Source of the DNA: Nitrosomonas sp.
GTDB lineage: Bacteria > Pseudomonadota > Gammaproteobacteria > Burkholderiales > Nitrosomonadaceae
DNA: 64,000 nt
Assembly (NCBI GenBank): GCA_016708955.1
Contig: JADJES010000002.1
Span: forward strand, 420,819 to 484,818
Reading direction: 5' to 3'
Shown here: piece by piece, positions 36,712-46,153 of the stretch
Numbering within the stretch: the first letter of the stretch is position 1
How the letters are laid out: every line of letters begins with the position of its first letter
Translations under genes and position numbers: made by a program
The notes under the pieces: model-generated
Seen by the model: only the letters and a program-made list of their open reading frames with translations
What the model was told of the DNA's origin: nothing
Databases searched by the model: none

Positions 36712-37905
36712 ATGGACACCGACAGCATAGCACAGCATAGTACAAAGGGAATTAGTGGAGTAATCAACAGACTCAAGCTGAAAATTTACAGTTTGACGGG
36801 AAGGTTTGGCTTGTTGCCACAAATACCCTTTCTGATAGTTTTGATCTTGCTCTGCGCAGGATTCACGCTAGCTCCTACTGAACAAGCCAAAGCTGCTGGT
36901 ATTAGCTATACAGCTAGCCAGATAGGGACGCTACCTGTTGGATCAACTCGCATAGTGCGAGCGGCGAACGACAGCGGAGAAATTGTGGGGACCGCGAAGG
37001 ATAGTAGCAGCGGTCCAAAAGGTTTTTTTTGGGATGCTAGCGGACGCCATACAATCGTGGGATCAGAGGCGAGTGGCGATTACAGTAGTGCTAATGATAT
37101 CAACGATAAAGGTGAAGTCGTGGGTTCCATGAATGTCTTCACTGGAATACGTGCCTTCCGCTCCCAGCGGAAGGATAAGCTCGTTTTTCTCGATCAGTTG
37201 CCCGGTGATACTAGTAGCGTAGCATTGGCCATTGGCCTTTCAGGAAAAGCTACTGGCTGGTCGAGTGGATCTACTGGAGTCCGGGCTGCTATTTGGAGTC
37301 CAGTGGGCGCCGTTCAAGCACTGCCAATGCTGCCTGATAGTGAATCCTGTCGAGGATTAGCGATTAACAATCATGGAGATGTCGCGGGAGTATGTGACAC
37401 CTCGGCAGGGCCTCGTGCGGTTCTATGGGCAGGCGGCTCCGACAAAACAGCTCAGGATCTCGGCATGCTTTCTGGCGACTATGGAAGTGAGGCGTCTGGT
37501 ATTAATGACAGCGGGGATATCGTTGGGACTTCCATGGATAGGGCGAAGGGACAGCGTGCCGTCCTTTGGCCCAAGGGGAGTGTCATCAAGGATCTTGGCA
37601 CTCTTCCTGATCGATTATCGAGCAGAGCGTTGGCTATCAATAATCGTGGTGAAGTAATTGGTGTCTCAGAGGGTAACGGGGAGGAACAGGCATTCCTGTG
37701 GACAAATGAAGAGGGCATGCAGGATCTAAACAATTTACTGTCGTCGGTTTCCGATTTCAAACTTACCCATGCAATCTCAATTAGTTCTGGAGGGAGTATT
37801 ACCGCAATTGGTCACGACAAGATCACACTTCCTGGTGATCATTCACATGATATTCATGATCTTCCGCTACGAATTTTTCGCTTAAATCCGGTTGGAGCGC
37901 GCTAG
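36712..37905 (+). CDS. HAF-repeat extracellular protein
   Basis: A 397-residue protein. After a 35-residue N-terminal extension there is a hydrophobic signal or anchor (FLIVLILLCAGFTLA, cleavage probably near AKAA). The mature part is built of about six HAF-type repeats, each with an AxxINDxGxIVG core and an LPG/W strand: RAANDSGEIVGT, SANDINDKGEVVGS, LAINNHGDVAGV, SGINDSGDIVGT, LAINNRGEVIGV. This suggests a beta-propeller secreted to the surface. GGAGAG lies before the ATG. It ends one base before the start of the large oxidase gene, so the two are probably co-transcribed. Confidence 0.82.
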   Translation: MDTDSIAQHSTKGISGVINRLKLKIYSLTGRFGLLPQIPFLIVLILLCAGFTLAPTEQAKAAGISYTASQIGTLPVGSTRIVRAANDSGEIVGTAKDSSSGPKGFFWDASGRHTIVGSEASGDYSSANDINDKGEVVGSMNVFTGIRAFRSQRKDKLVFLDQLPGDTSSVALAIGLSGKATGWSSGSTGVRAAIWSPVGAVQALPMLPDSESCRGLAINNHGDVAGVCDTSAGPRAVLWAGGSDKTAQDLGMLSGDYGSEASGINDSGDIVGTSMDRAKGQRAVLWPKGSVIKDLGTLPDRLSSRALAINNRGEVIGVSEGNGEEQAFLWTNEEGMQDLNNLLSSVSDFKLTHAISISSGGSITAIGHDKITLPGDHSHDIHDLPLRIFRLNPVGAR

Positions 37906-37906
37906 T

Positions 37907-40900
37907 TATGTCTAATAGAAATATAATTTACGCTATCACTACCATCGCCGTCTTAATAGGAATGTTATTTGCCGCTCCAGTGCGGCCGCGCCCGATGTCA
38001 TCGGAGAATGGGAGCTGGTCACGCCGCCGTTGCCCTACTTTCCGGTACACATAAATCTTTTGCCTACAGGGAAGGTGATGATCTGGCCAGGAGACGAAGG
38101 GGTGTCTGGAAACGACCCTAAATCCTGGGATCCAACGGATTATAGCGTATCCAACCTTAGCAAACCGGGTTACGATCTTTTCTGCGTCGGACACACGTTC
38201 CTGGCCGACGGCACCTTGTTCTTAGCTGGCGGCCATATTTCTAATTTTGTGGGGCTGCCACGGGCGTCTACGTACAACTATTTAACCGACACGTGGACTA
38301 GCTTGCCCGATATGAATGCTGGTCGATGGTATCCGACAACCACCGTTTTAGCCAACGGTGACGTTTTGACGATTTCTGGTGATATTGACACCATAGTTGG
38401 GATCAATCCACTGCCGCAAGTATTTCAGGTATCGACAGGAACGTGGCGAGATCTTACCAGCGCTCAACTCCTACTGGACGATTACCCCAGGATGTTTCTG
38501 GCCCCGAACGGCAAGATATTTTATGCTTCGGCCTCGGCAACAACGCGGTATCTGGATACGTCTGGGACAGGTGCTTGGAGCTTCGTCGCGACTCGAGCTG
38601 GCGGATATCGTGACTATGGGTCTGCGGTAATGTACGCACCTGGTAAGATATTGGTTGTGGGCGGTGGCTCATTCCCTCCTAAGAATACGGCTGAGGTCAT
38701 TGATCTCAATGTGGTGTCACCGAGTTGGCGTGCTGTTGGTTCTATGCAATATGCCCGGCGTCAGCTCAACGCCACGCTATTACCCGATGGCACTGTACTG
38801 GTCACAGGAGGTACCTCCGCACCCGGTTTTAACGATGCTACTGGCCACGTGGATGCCGCAGAACTATGGAATCCGGAAACCGAAGAATGGACAACGCTGG
38901 CTAGCAGCTCGGGGATTCCCCGTGTGTATCATTCCACAGCGCTGCTTTTGCCGGATGGACGGGTCTTTAGCACGGGGGGTAACGGGCATCCGGATGTTGA
39001 AATATACTCACCGCCATATCTTTTCAAGGGAGCGAGGCCAATCATCACTTCGGCGCCTACTGACGCCGCTTATGGGGATTCCTTTTTCATCAGTACCCCG
39101 GATGCTGCCACGGTCTCTAAGGTAACCGTGCTGAGAATTTCCTCGGTAACCCACGGTTTTGACATGAGTCAGGTCATCAACGAACTGAGCTTTTCTCAAA
39201 CCACGGAGGGGCTCAATGTCCTAGCTCCTCCAAGCCCCAATGTGGCCCCTCCTGGCTACTACATGATCTTCATCCTGAATGAAAACGGCGTGCCGTCTAT
39301 TGCTAAATTTGTCAAGATTGGTATCGGTTCGAAGCCGGTGGTTTCTGTTACCTCCCCAGGAAACGACATCACTATTGCGGGCTCTTCTGTCAAAATCGCT
39401 GCCAATGCTATTGACGATATCGGTGTGTCGGGCGTGCAGTTCAAGCTCGACGGCGCCAATCTCGGTGCTGAAGACACCACTCCACCTTACGCTATCACGT
39501 GGAATAGCACGGTCGTGGCTGACGGCACGTATACGATCACAGCCGTCGCACGAGATGCTGATGGGAACACGACGACAAGTGCGGGTGTGAGTGTAACAGT
39601 CAACAATACTACGCTTCTCCCCGATGTCATTGTCACAGAACTTTTCTATGCGGATGGCATCTTTACAAGCACGGTGATGAATCAGGGTACCGCAGCGACC
39701 CCTGCAGGAAAAGTTATCGGTGTAGGATATTCAGTTAATGGTAATTTCAAAACCTGGGGCGACGTAGCCGGGCCTCTGGCCGCTGGAGCATCTGTCACCA
39801 TCGGTACTAAGGGCGGCTCCTACAATATTCCCAATGGAATCCACACGATGACGGCTGACGTCGATGACGTAAATCGTTTTGAAGAATTAGACGAAACTAA
39901 CAACCAACTTTCCAAGCCAGTTACCGGCGACACAATCGACACCATAGCTCCCACCGTATCCATAAACACCCCCACCGGAGGTAGTACTGTTACAGGCTCT
40001 TCTGTCACGATCTCAGCCAGTGCATCTGATAATTTCGGTGTATTAGGCGTGGAGTTCTCTATCACCGGTGCTTATCCCCTCCCTGAAGTTACTACAGCGC
40101 CCTACACTATCATTTGGGACAGCACGGCTGTGACCGATGGCCCGCGCACGATTACAGCCGTCGCACGAGATGCAGCGGGGAACACGACAACAAGTACGGC
40201 CGTGAGTATAACGGTGGCCAACGGCGCTGTAACGAGTCCCACCGTATCCATAACTGCCCCTAGTGGGGGAAGTACAGTTACAGGATCTTCTGTCATGATC
40301 TCTGCCAATGCAGCTGACGACATAGGCGTCTCCGGTGTACAGTTCCTGCTCGATGGCGCCAATCTCGGTGCTGAAGTTACCGCGCCGCCTTACGCTGTCA
40401 CATGGGATAGCACGGGCCGCGACCGATGGCCCGCACACAATTACAGCCGTTGCACGAGATGCTGATGGAAACACGACAACAAGTACGGTCGTGAGTGTGA
40501 CGGTGGCCAACACTACGCCTCTTCCGGATGTTGTTGTCACAGAGCTTTCCTATGCCGATGGCATCTTTACGAGCACGGTGATGAATCAGGGTACCGCAGC
40601 GACCCCTGCTGGCAAAGTCATTGGCGTAGCATATTCAGTAAATGGTAATTTCAGAACCTGGGGCGACGTAGCTGGACCTCTGGCTGCTGGGGCATCTGTC
40701 ACCATCGGTACCAAGGGTGGTCCGTACGTAATTCCCAATGGAACCCACACGATAATGGCTGATGTCGATGACGTAAACCGCTTTGTGGAGTCGAACGAAA
40801 CTAATAATCAGCTTTCAAAACTGATTATTGTTGGAGGAGGAACAAATCCTACTGTATCCATAACTTCCCCTAGTGGGGGAAGTACAGTTACAGGATCTTC

Positions 40901-42953
40901 TGTCATGATTTCTGCCAATGCAGCTGACGACATAGGCGTCTCCGGTGTACAGTTCCTGCTCGATGGCGCCAATCTCGGTGCTGAAGTTACCGCACCGCCT
41001 TACGCTGTCACATGGGATAGCACGGCCGCGACCGATGGCCCGCACACAATTACAGCCGTTGCACGAGATGCTGATGGGAACACGACAACAAGTACGGCTG
41101 TGAGTGTGACGGTGGCCAACACTACGCCTCTTCCGGATGTTGTTGTCACAGAGCTTTCCTATGCCGATGGCATCTTTACGAGCACGGTGATGAATCAGGG
41201 TACCGCAGCGACCCCTGCTGGCAAAGTCATTGGCGTAGGATATTCAGTAAATGGTAATTTCAGAACCTGGGGTAACGTATCCGGGCCTCTGGCTGCTGGG
41301 GCATCTGTCACCATCGGTACCAAGGGTGGTCCGTACGTAATTCCCAATGGAACCCACACGATAATGGCTGATGTCGATGACGTAAACCGCTTTGTAGAGT
41401 CGAACGAAACTAATAATCAGCTTTCAAAACTGATTATTGTTGGAGGAGGAACAAATCCTACTGTATCCATAACTGCCCCTAGTGGGGGAAGTACTATTAC
41501 AGGTTCTTCTGTCATGATCTCAGCCAATGCAGCTGACGACATAGGCGTCTCCGGTGTACAGTTCCTGCTCGATGGTGCCAATCTCGGTGCTGAAGTTACC
41601 GCGCCGCCTTACGCTGTCACATGGGATAGCACGGCCGCGACCGATGGCCCGCACACAATTACAGCCGTTGCACGAGATGCTGATGGGAACACGACAACAA
41701 GTACGGCCGTGAGTATAACGGTGGCCAACGGCGCTGTAACGAGTCCCACCGTATCCATAACTGCCCCTAGTGGGGGAAGTACAGTTACAGGATCTTCTGT
41801 CATGATCTCTGCCAATGCAGCTGACGACATAGGCGTCTCCGGTGTACAGTTCCTGCTCGATGGCGCCAATCTCGGTGCTGAAGTTACCGCGCCGCCTTAC
41901 GCTGTCACATGGGACAGCACGGCCGCGACCGATGGCACGCACACAATTACAGCCGTTGCACGAGATGCTGATGGGAACACGACAACAAGTACGGCCGTGA
42001 GTATAACGGTGGCCAACACTACGCCTCTTCCGGATGTTGTTGTCACAGAGCTTTCCTATGCCGATGGCATCTTTACGAGCACGGTGATGAATCAGGGTAC
42101 CGCAGCGACCCCTGCTGGCAAAGTCATTGGCGTAGCATATTCAGTAAATGGTAATTTCAGAACCTGGGGCGACGTAGCTGGACCTCTGGCTGCTGGGGCA
42201 TCTGTCACCATCGGTACCAAGGGTGGTCCGTACGTAATTCCCAATGGAACCCACACGATAATGGCTGATGTCGATGACGTAAACCGCTTTGTGGAGTCGA
42301 ACGAAACTAATAATCAACTTTCCAAGCCGATTATTGTTGGAGGAGGAACAAATCCTACAGTATCCATAACTGCCCCTAGTGGGGGAAGTACTATTACAGG
42401 TTCTTCTGTCATGATCTCTGCCAATGCAGCTGACGACATAGGCGTCTCCGGTGTACAGTTCATGCTCGATGGCGCCAATCTTGGTGCTGAAGTTACCGCG
42501 CCGCCTTACGCTGTCACATGGGATAGCACGGCCGCGACCGATGGCCCGCACACAATTACAGCCGTTGCACGAGATGCTGATGGGAACACGACAACAAGTA
42601 CGGCTGTGAGTGTGACGGTGGCCAACACTACGCCTCTTCCGGATGTTGTTGTCACAGAGCTTTCCTATGCCGATGGCATCTTTACGAGCACGGTGATGAA
42701 TCAGGGTACCGCAGCGACCCCTGCTGGCAAAGTCATTGGCGTAGGATATTCAGTAAATGGTAATTTCAGAACCTGGGGCAACGTAGCTGGACCTCTGGCT
42801 GCTGGGGCATCTGTCACCATCGGTACCAAGGGTGGTCCGTACGTAATTCCCAATGGAACCCACACGATAATGGCTGATGTCGATGACGTAAACCGCTTTG
42901 TGGAGTCGAACGAAACTAATAATCAACTTTCAAAACTGATTACTGTGCCGTGA
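37907..42953 (+). pseudogene. Giant secreted copper-radical (galactose/glyoxal-oxidase-like) oxidase with Ig-like and CARDB repeats, two frameshifts
   Basis: From ATG 37907 a signal peptide (IIYAITTIAVLIGMLFAAP) runs into a frameshift near 37975. The mature frame (DVIGEWELVTPPLPYFPVH) is one base off. The catalytic part is a Kelch propeller with a complete copper-radical site: Cys of LFCVGHTFL (38183), Tyr of RWYPTTTVL (38330), Tyr-His of RVYHSTALLLPDG (38927-38932) and His of VTHGFDMSQ (39152), followed by the DUF1929 early-set domain. Seven Ig-like and five CARDB repeats fill 39340-42953. An extra G (GGG for GG near 40415) breaks the frame inside the third Ig repeat. Correcting both would give about 1,680 residues. 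Such enzymes oxidise primary alcohols or aldehydes to give H2O2. Confidence 0.8.
39340..42953 (+). repeat. Coding tandem repeat block: 7 Ig-like (~270 bp) and 5 CARDB (~310 bp) units
   Basis: Order: Ig, CARDB, Ig, Ig, CARDB, Ig, CARDB, Ig, Ig, CARDB, Ig, CARDB. Units from about 40240 onward are nearly identical at DNA level, while the first two units are diverged. This points to recent internal duplication. Confidence 0.85.
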
Positions 42954-43186
42954 TTCGATGAGAACAATACTTCTATTGCTGGTCTTCTACAATTACTTAA
43001 GGATTAATGGTGAGTATATGGTTAATGTGTCGTAACTACCCTACCTAGCCTCTTCCAATATGAAATGAGCGTAGTAATCGTCCTTCGGCCCTTTCGGCCG
43101 TAATGTGTTTGAAAGAAACACGATGCAGCGAGACGTGAGGTAAAGTGGAGTACCGCGACGGCGAAGACCGAATAGTCACCGGAGCG
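42954..43186. other. Intergenic region after the oxidase gene
   Basis: No gene. It holds a GC-rich palindrome (CGGCCCTTTCGGCCG, about 43086-43100) that could act as a terminator stem, though without a T run. Confidence 0.35.
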
Positions 43187-43561
43187 TTACTGCCCGTAAA
43201 GGAGCGTGGTCACGGGACACGTCTGCGACATTGGCGAGGCTGCGAAGCAGCCATCCCGTTTGCGAATAATAAAACGTGAGTTATTCGCTACCAGATTGAG
43301 TCGATCATACTGATGGCGATAACTCCACCCAATCCACTCATCTCGTGCAGAACACTTCAGCGCTGGCGCTGAAAAACTCAGTAATGCCAGCCTTGATCTT
43401 CCGCTGTGGCTCGATACCAGATCGTATTTTCTATCTTGGGCAGTGCGCCAAGGTAGTGATGTGCCTGCATGAGATCCTGAAAATTGCGTTGCTGTGAGGG
43501 GTGAACTGGCGCTACCTGGAGTGATGAATAGGACAACCTGTCTCTCAACAGCCGATTTCAA
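43187..43561 (-). pseudogene. DUF4338 (DruA-like) protein remnant
   Basis: In three minus-strand frames the same region reads HYLGALPKIENTIWYRATAEDQGWHY, then ALLSFSAPALKCSARDEWIGWSYRHQYDRLNLVANNSRF. This is the core of the DUF4338 family, known from Druantia-associated DruA and from transposon-borne genes. At least two frameshifts and truncation at both ends leave it dead. The ISAs1-end repeat lies 50 bp away. Confidence 0.6.
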
Positions 43562-43607
43562 AAAATTCTTTTTACCTCAGATGACGGGGTTTGTCCAGAA
43601 TTTATGG

Positions 43608-43660
43608 TTATCTTTATGTTTCAATTGAAAATACTTGGGTAGCGTGAAATCGCCGTGTGG
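43608..43660. repeat. Solo copy of an ISAs1 end
   Basis: Matches 31481-31531 (shared ATACTTGGGTAGCGTGAAA). No transposase is attached here. Confidence 0.6.
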
Positions 43661-43722
43661 ATATACGGTGTTGCTTACTCATGGCCTATTGTCTGGAGTG
43701 GGGTAAACAGGCCAATGAGAAT

Positions 43723-44265
43723 TTATCGGGGAGGTGGAGGCGGTGGACTGCCTGGCGGGGGTGGCGGCGGGTTAAAGTTTGCTGGTGGAGATGAATTTCC
43801 TCTATTGTTACTTGCAGGTGGCGGGTCATTGGTGATTCTGCCGGATACTGGTACGCGATGGCCTTTGGCATACATGCATTGAATGTAACTAATGTCGTAG
43901 CGCTGTTGATTAACGTAAGCGGAACTGCTGGCAGTACCCGATCCGACTAACCCACCGGCCAAAAGACCGGTACCGGCACCGATTGCCGCACCGCTTCCCC
44001 CTGCGATCGCTGCGCCAGCCGCAGCGCCTAGTCCGGCGCCAATGGCGGCGCTTTCTATACCGCTAGTTTGCGATGCTTGCCGTGGTGTAATGCCGCCCAC
44101 TTGTTCGTAAGCATAGCGCCGGCAGTCGTAATCATCATGGCGAAATTGGTCAAAGCTTTTGCCGGCACCTGGCAATGTCATAACGCTAGGCCCGTTTGGC
44201 AAACTGACGCACGCCGCTAATATACAAAGCATTATTAATATCAATATACGTTTAATTACTTTCAT
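43723..44265 (-). CDS. Glycine-zipper lipoprotein with Pro-rich tail
   Basis: 180 residues. Lipobox LAAC follows a short leader. The middle is a glycine zipper (AAIGAGLGAAAGAAIAGG...AAIGAGTGLLAGGLVGSG), a motif for membrane insertion or oligomerisation. Conserved tyrosines and cysteines flank it (DDYDCRRYAYEQVGG and YIQCMYAKGHRVPVSG). The C-terminal 30 residues are almost only Pro, Gly, Ser and Asn. This is the YMGG-type outer-membrane lipoprotein pattern. It follows the Tyr/His-rich gene by 15 bp, so they form an operon. Confidence 0.78.
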   Translation of the reverse strand: MKVIKRILILIMLCILAACVSLPNGPSVMTLPGAGKSFDQFRHDDYDCRRYAYEQVGGITPRQASQTSGIESAAIGAGLGAAAGAAIAGGSGAAIGAGTGLLAGGLVGSGTASSSAYVNQQRYDISYIQCMYAKGHRVPVSGRITNDPPPASNNRGNSSPPANFNPPPPPPGSPPPPPPR

Positions 44266-44280
44266 GGTGTTCTCGCTTCA

Positions 44281-44793
44281 TCATTGTGTCTGGGGTTGAG
44301 GGGCGACCTGTGTCCATCCGCCCGGACATTCTTTAATATGCGGATAATATCCTTGCGGGTATTGGCAATAGTACCAGTAGTTGGTTTTCGGTTGTGCGAG
44401 TTTGGGTTCCGGCTGCTGTATGTAGATAGGCGACTGCGAAGGAGCTGTAACAACGGGTGGATAGGTATAATACGGCCTGAAAAAAGGATCTGCATGACCG
44501 TACGCGCGGTAGCCATAAGGACTATAAAAAACCGGGCCATAGTAATTTCCCCAGAATCCCGGAGTGTAGTAACCGTAACCGCCCCAAAACCAAGGGTCGT
44601 AATAGCCACCGATGCCGAAAGTAAAATGATTATGATCATGGTGGTGATGGTCATCGCCATTATTGTGACCGTCACCATCATAATCGTCGCCGCCATTACC
44701 ACCATTACCACCATCACCTTCAGCCAATGCGAAATTATTGAGCACTATGGCTAGAAATGAAATTGTGAGCAATGGCCATTTATTACTTTTCAT
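44281..44793 (-). CDS. Secreted His/Tyr/Gly-rich protein
   Basis: 170 residues with a signal peptide (LLTISFLAIVLNNFALA). The mature start is Gly/Asp-rich and then has a dense histidine cluster (DDHHHHDHNHF), followed by a Tyr/Gly/Trp-rich stretch and a C-terminal YYCQYPQGYYPHIKECPGGW motif. The last motif is common in small proteobacterial envelope proteins. The His cluster could bind metal. Function unknown; co-transcribed with the glycine-zipper lipoprotein. Confidence 0.7.
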   Translation of the reverse strand: MKSNKWPLLTISFLAIVLNNFALAEGDGGNGGNGGDDYDGDGHNNGDDHHHHDHNHFTFGIGGYYDPWFWGGYGYYTPGFWGNYYGPVFYSPYGYRAYGHADPFFRPYYTYPPVVTAPSQSPIYIQQPEPKLAQPKTNYWYYCQYPQGYYPHIKECPGGWTQVAPQPQTQ

Positions 44794-45134
44794 ACGAATT
44801 TGTTCCTAAAACAATCCAGTTGTCAAGTAATATCAGTCTTTTAATTTTCTTCTGGCTAATGCAAATGCCAAAGACAATTTATGTGTGGTCTTGGTATACA
44901 ATACGCATGCTATGTAAGCAATGAATCTGACATGATTTAAATTTTATAAGTTCCAATAAGACCCAATAAGATCCCTATATCGAATCGCTTTGAATCTGAA
45001 CAGTGCTGAATACAAATTGATCACCGCTGCCAAATATGAATAGAAAGAAGTATCATATTAATACAGTTTTGCCGTCGATGACTTTTAACGGGTCCGGTGA
45101 ACTTGAATGTTATATTTTTTAGGAGAACATTAGA
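44794..45134. other. Divergent intergenic region, contains the prk ribosome-binding site
   Basis: 341 bp between the Tyr/His-rich gene and prk. TTTTTTAGGAGAAC ends 10 bases before the prk ATG. No palindrome of CbbR type (T-N11-A) stood out clearly. Confidence 0.35.
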
Positions 45135-46004
45135 ATGTCGCAAAAACACCCGGTTATCGCCGTTACCGGATCTTCAGGTGCAGGCACCTCGACGGTAAAA
45201 TCCAGCTTTGAACATATTTTTCGTCGTGCGCATTTGAAAGCTGCGATCGTAGAAGGGGATAGTTTTCATCGTTATGATCGTGAATCAATGAAGCAGGCCG
45301 TGGCAGACTCGGAAAAAAATAATGGGCGTGCAATCAGCCATTTTGGTCCGGAAGCCAATGAATTTGAGAAACTGGAAGCCTTGTTCAAGGAATATGGCGA
45401 AAGTGGCAGTGGCCAAACACGTTTGTATCTGCATAATGATGAAGAAGCGGAACCCTGGAAACAGAAAGCAGGCACATTCACTCCCTGGTCACCTATTCCG
45501 CCCGGTTCCGATTTACTGTTTTATGAAGGACTGCACGGCGGTGCAAAAAGTGATACGGCAGATGTGGCTAAGTACGTGGATTTTCTGGTCGGCGTGGTAC
45601 CGATTGTTAATCTGGAATGGATTCAGAAAATATTTCGCGACACCAGTGCCCGCGGATATTCAGCAGAAGCGGTAACGCACACCATTCTGCGCCGTATGCA
45701 TGACTATGTGCATTACATTACGCCACAGTTTTCACGCACCGATATCAACTTTCAGCGTGTGCCTACAGTTGATACTTCCAATCCATTTATTGCACGTGAA
45801 ATTCCAACATTGGATGAGAGTTTTGTGGTGATTCGTTTTAGGGATCCGGTAAAAGCAGACTTTCCTTTATTATTGAGTATGATTCATGATTCATTTATGT
45901 CTCGTCCAAACACTATTGTTGTTCCTGGTGGAAAAATGGGCATGGCGATAGAACTCATATTGACTCCACTGATCTTGGATATTGTAAAAAAAAGCAGGGC
46001 GTAG
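45135..46004 (+). CDS. prk: Phosphoribulokinase
   Basis: Phosphorylates ribulose 5-phosphate to ribulose 1,5-bisphosphate, the step that feeds RuBisCO. It is the class I bacterial enzyme: 289 residues, P-loop GSSGAGTSTV near the N-terminus, VEGDSFHRYDRESMK, the HFGPEANEFEKLE segment, and FYEGLHGG (Walker B-like acid). GFxD-type GxVPIVNLEWIQKIFRD and the tail PNTIVVPGGKMGMAIELILTPLI are typical. It stands alone rather than in a cbb operon, as in several Nitrosomonas. It is the best marker here for autotrophy. Confidence 0.95.
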   Translation: MSQKHPVIAVTGSSGAGTSTVKSSFEHIFRRAHLKAAIVEGDSFHRYDRESMKQAVADSEKNNGRAISHFGPEANEFEKLEALFKEYGESGSGQTRLYLHNDEEAEPWKQKAGTFTPWSPIPPGSDLLFYEGLHGGAKSDTADVAKYVDFLVGVVPIVNLEWIQKIFRDTSARGYSAEAVTHTILRRMHDYVHYITPQFSRTDINFQRVPTVDTSNPFIAREIPTLDESFVVIRFRDPVKADFPLLLSMIHDSFMSRPNTIVVPGGKMGMAIELILTPLILDIVKKSRA

Positions 46005-46153
46005 CTATTTCTAGTTGGTCTCCGGTTAATTCATGAATCACGAGAGGATGTGAATATTCCCCTAACGGATTCTGAATTAATCAGTGTGAGTCAAAATCCA
46101 TTTCATATAATTTGTATCAGTATGATCATGGAAGGCCTGGTTAAAATCGTAAC

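Noticed and set aside
40043..42551. Several minus-strand open frames of 70-165 codons in the oxidase repeats
   Set aside because: They repeat with the Ig/CARDB units and are mirror images of them.
39340..42953. Regular repeats that could be mistaken for a CRISPR or satellite array
   Set aside because: They are in frame, 270-310 bp long, and encode Ig-like and CARDB domains.
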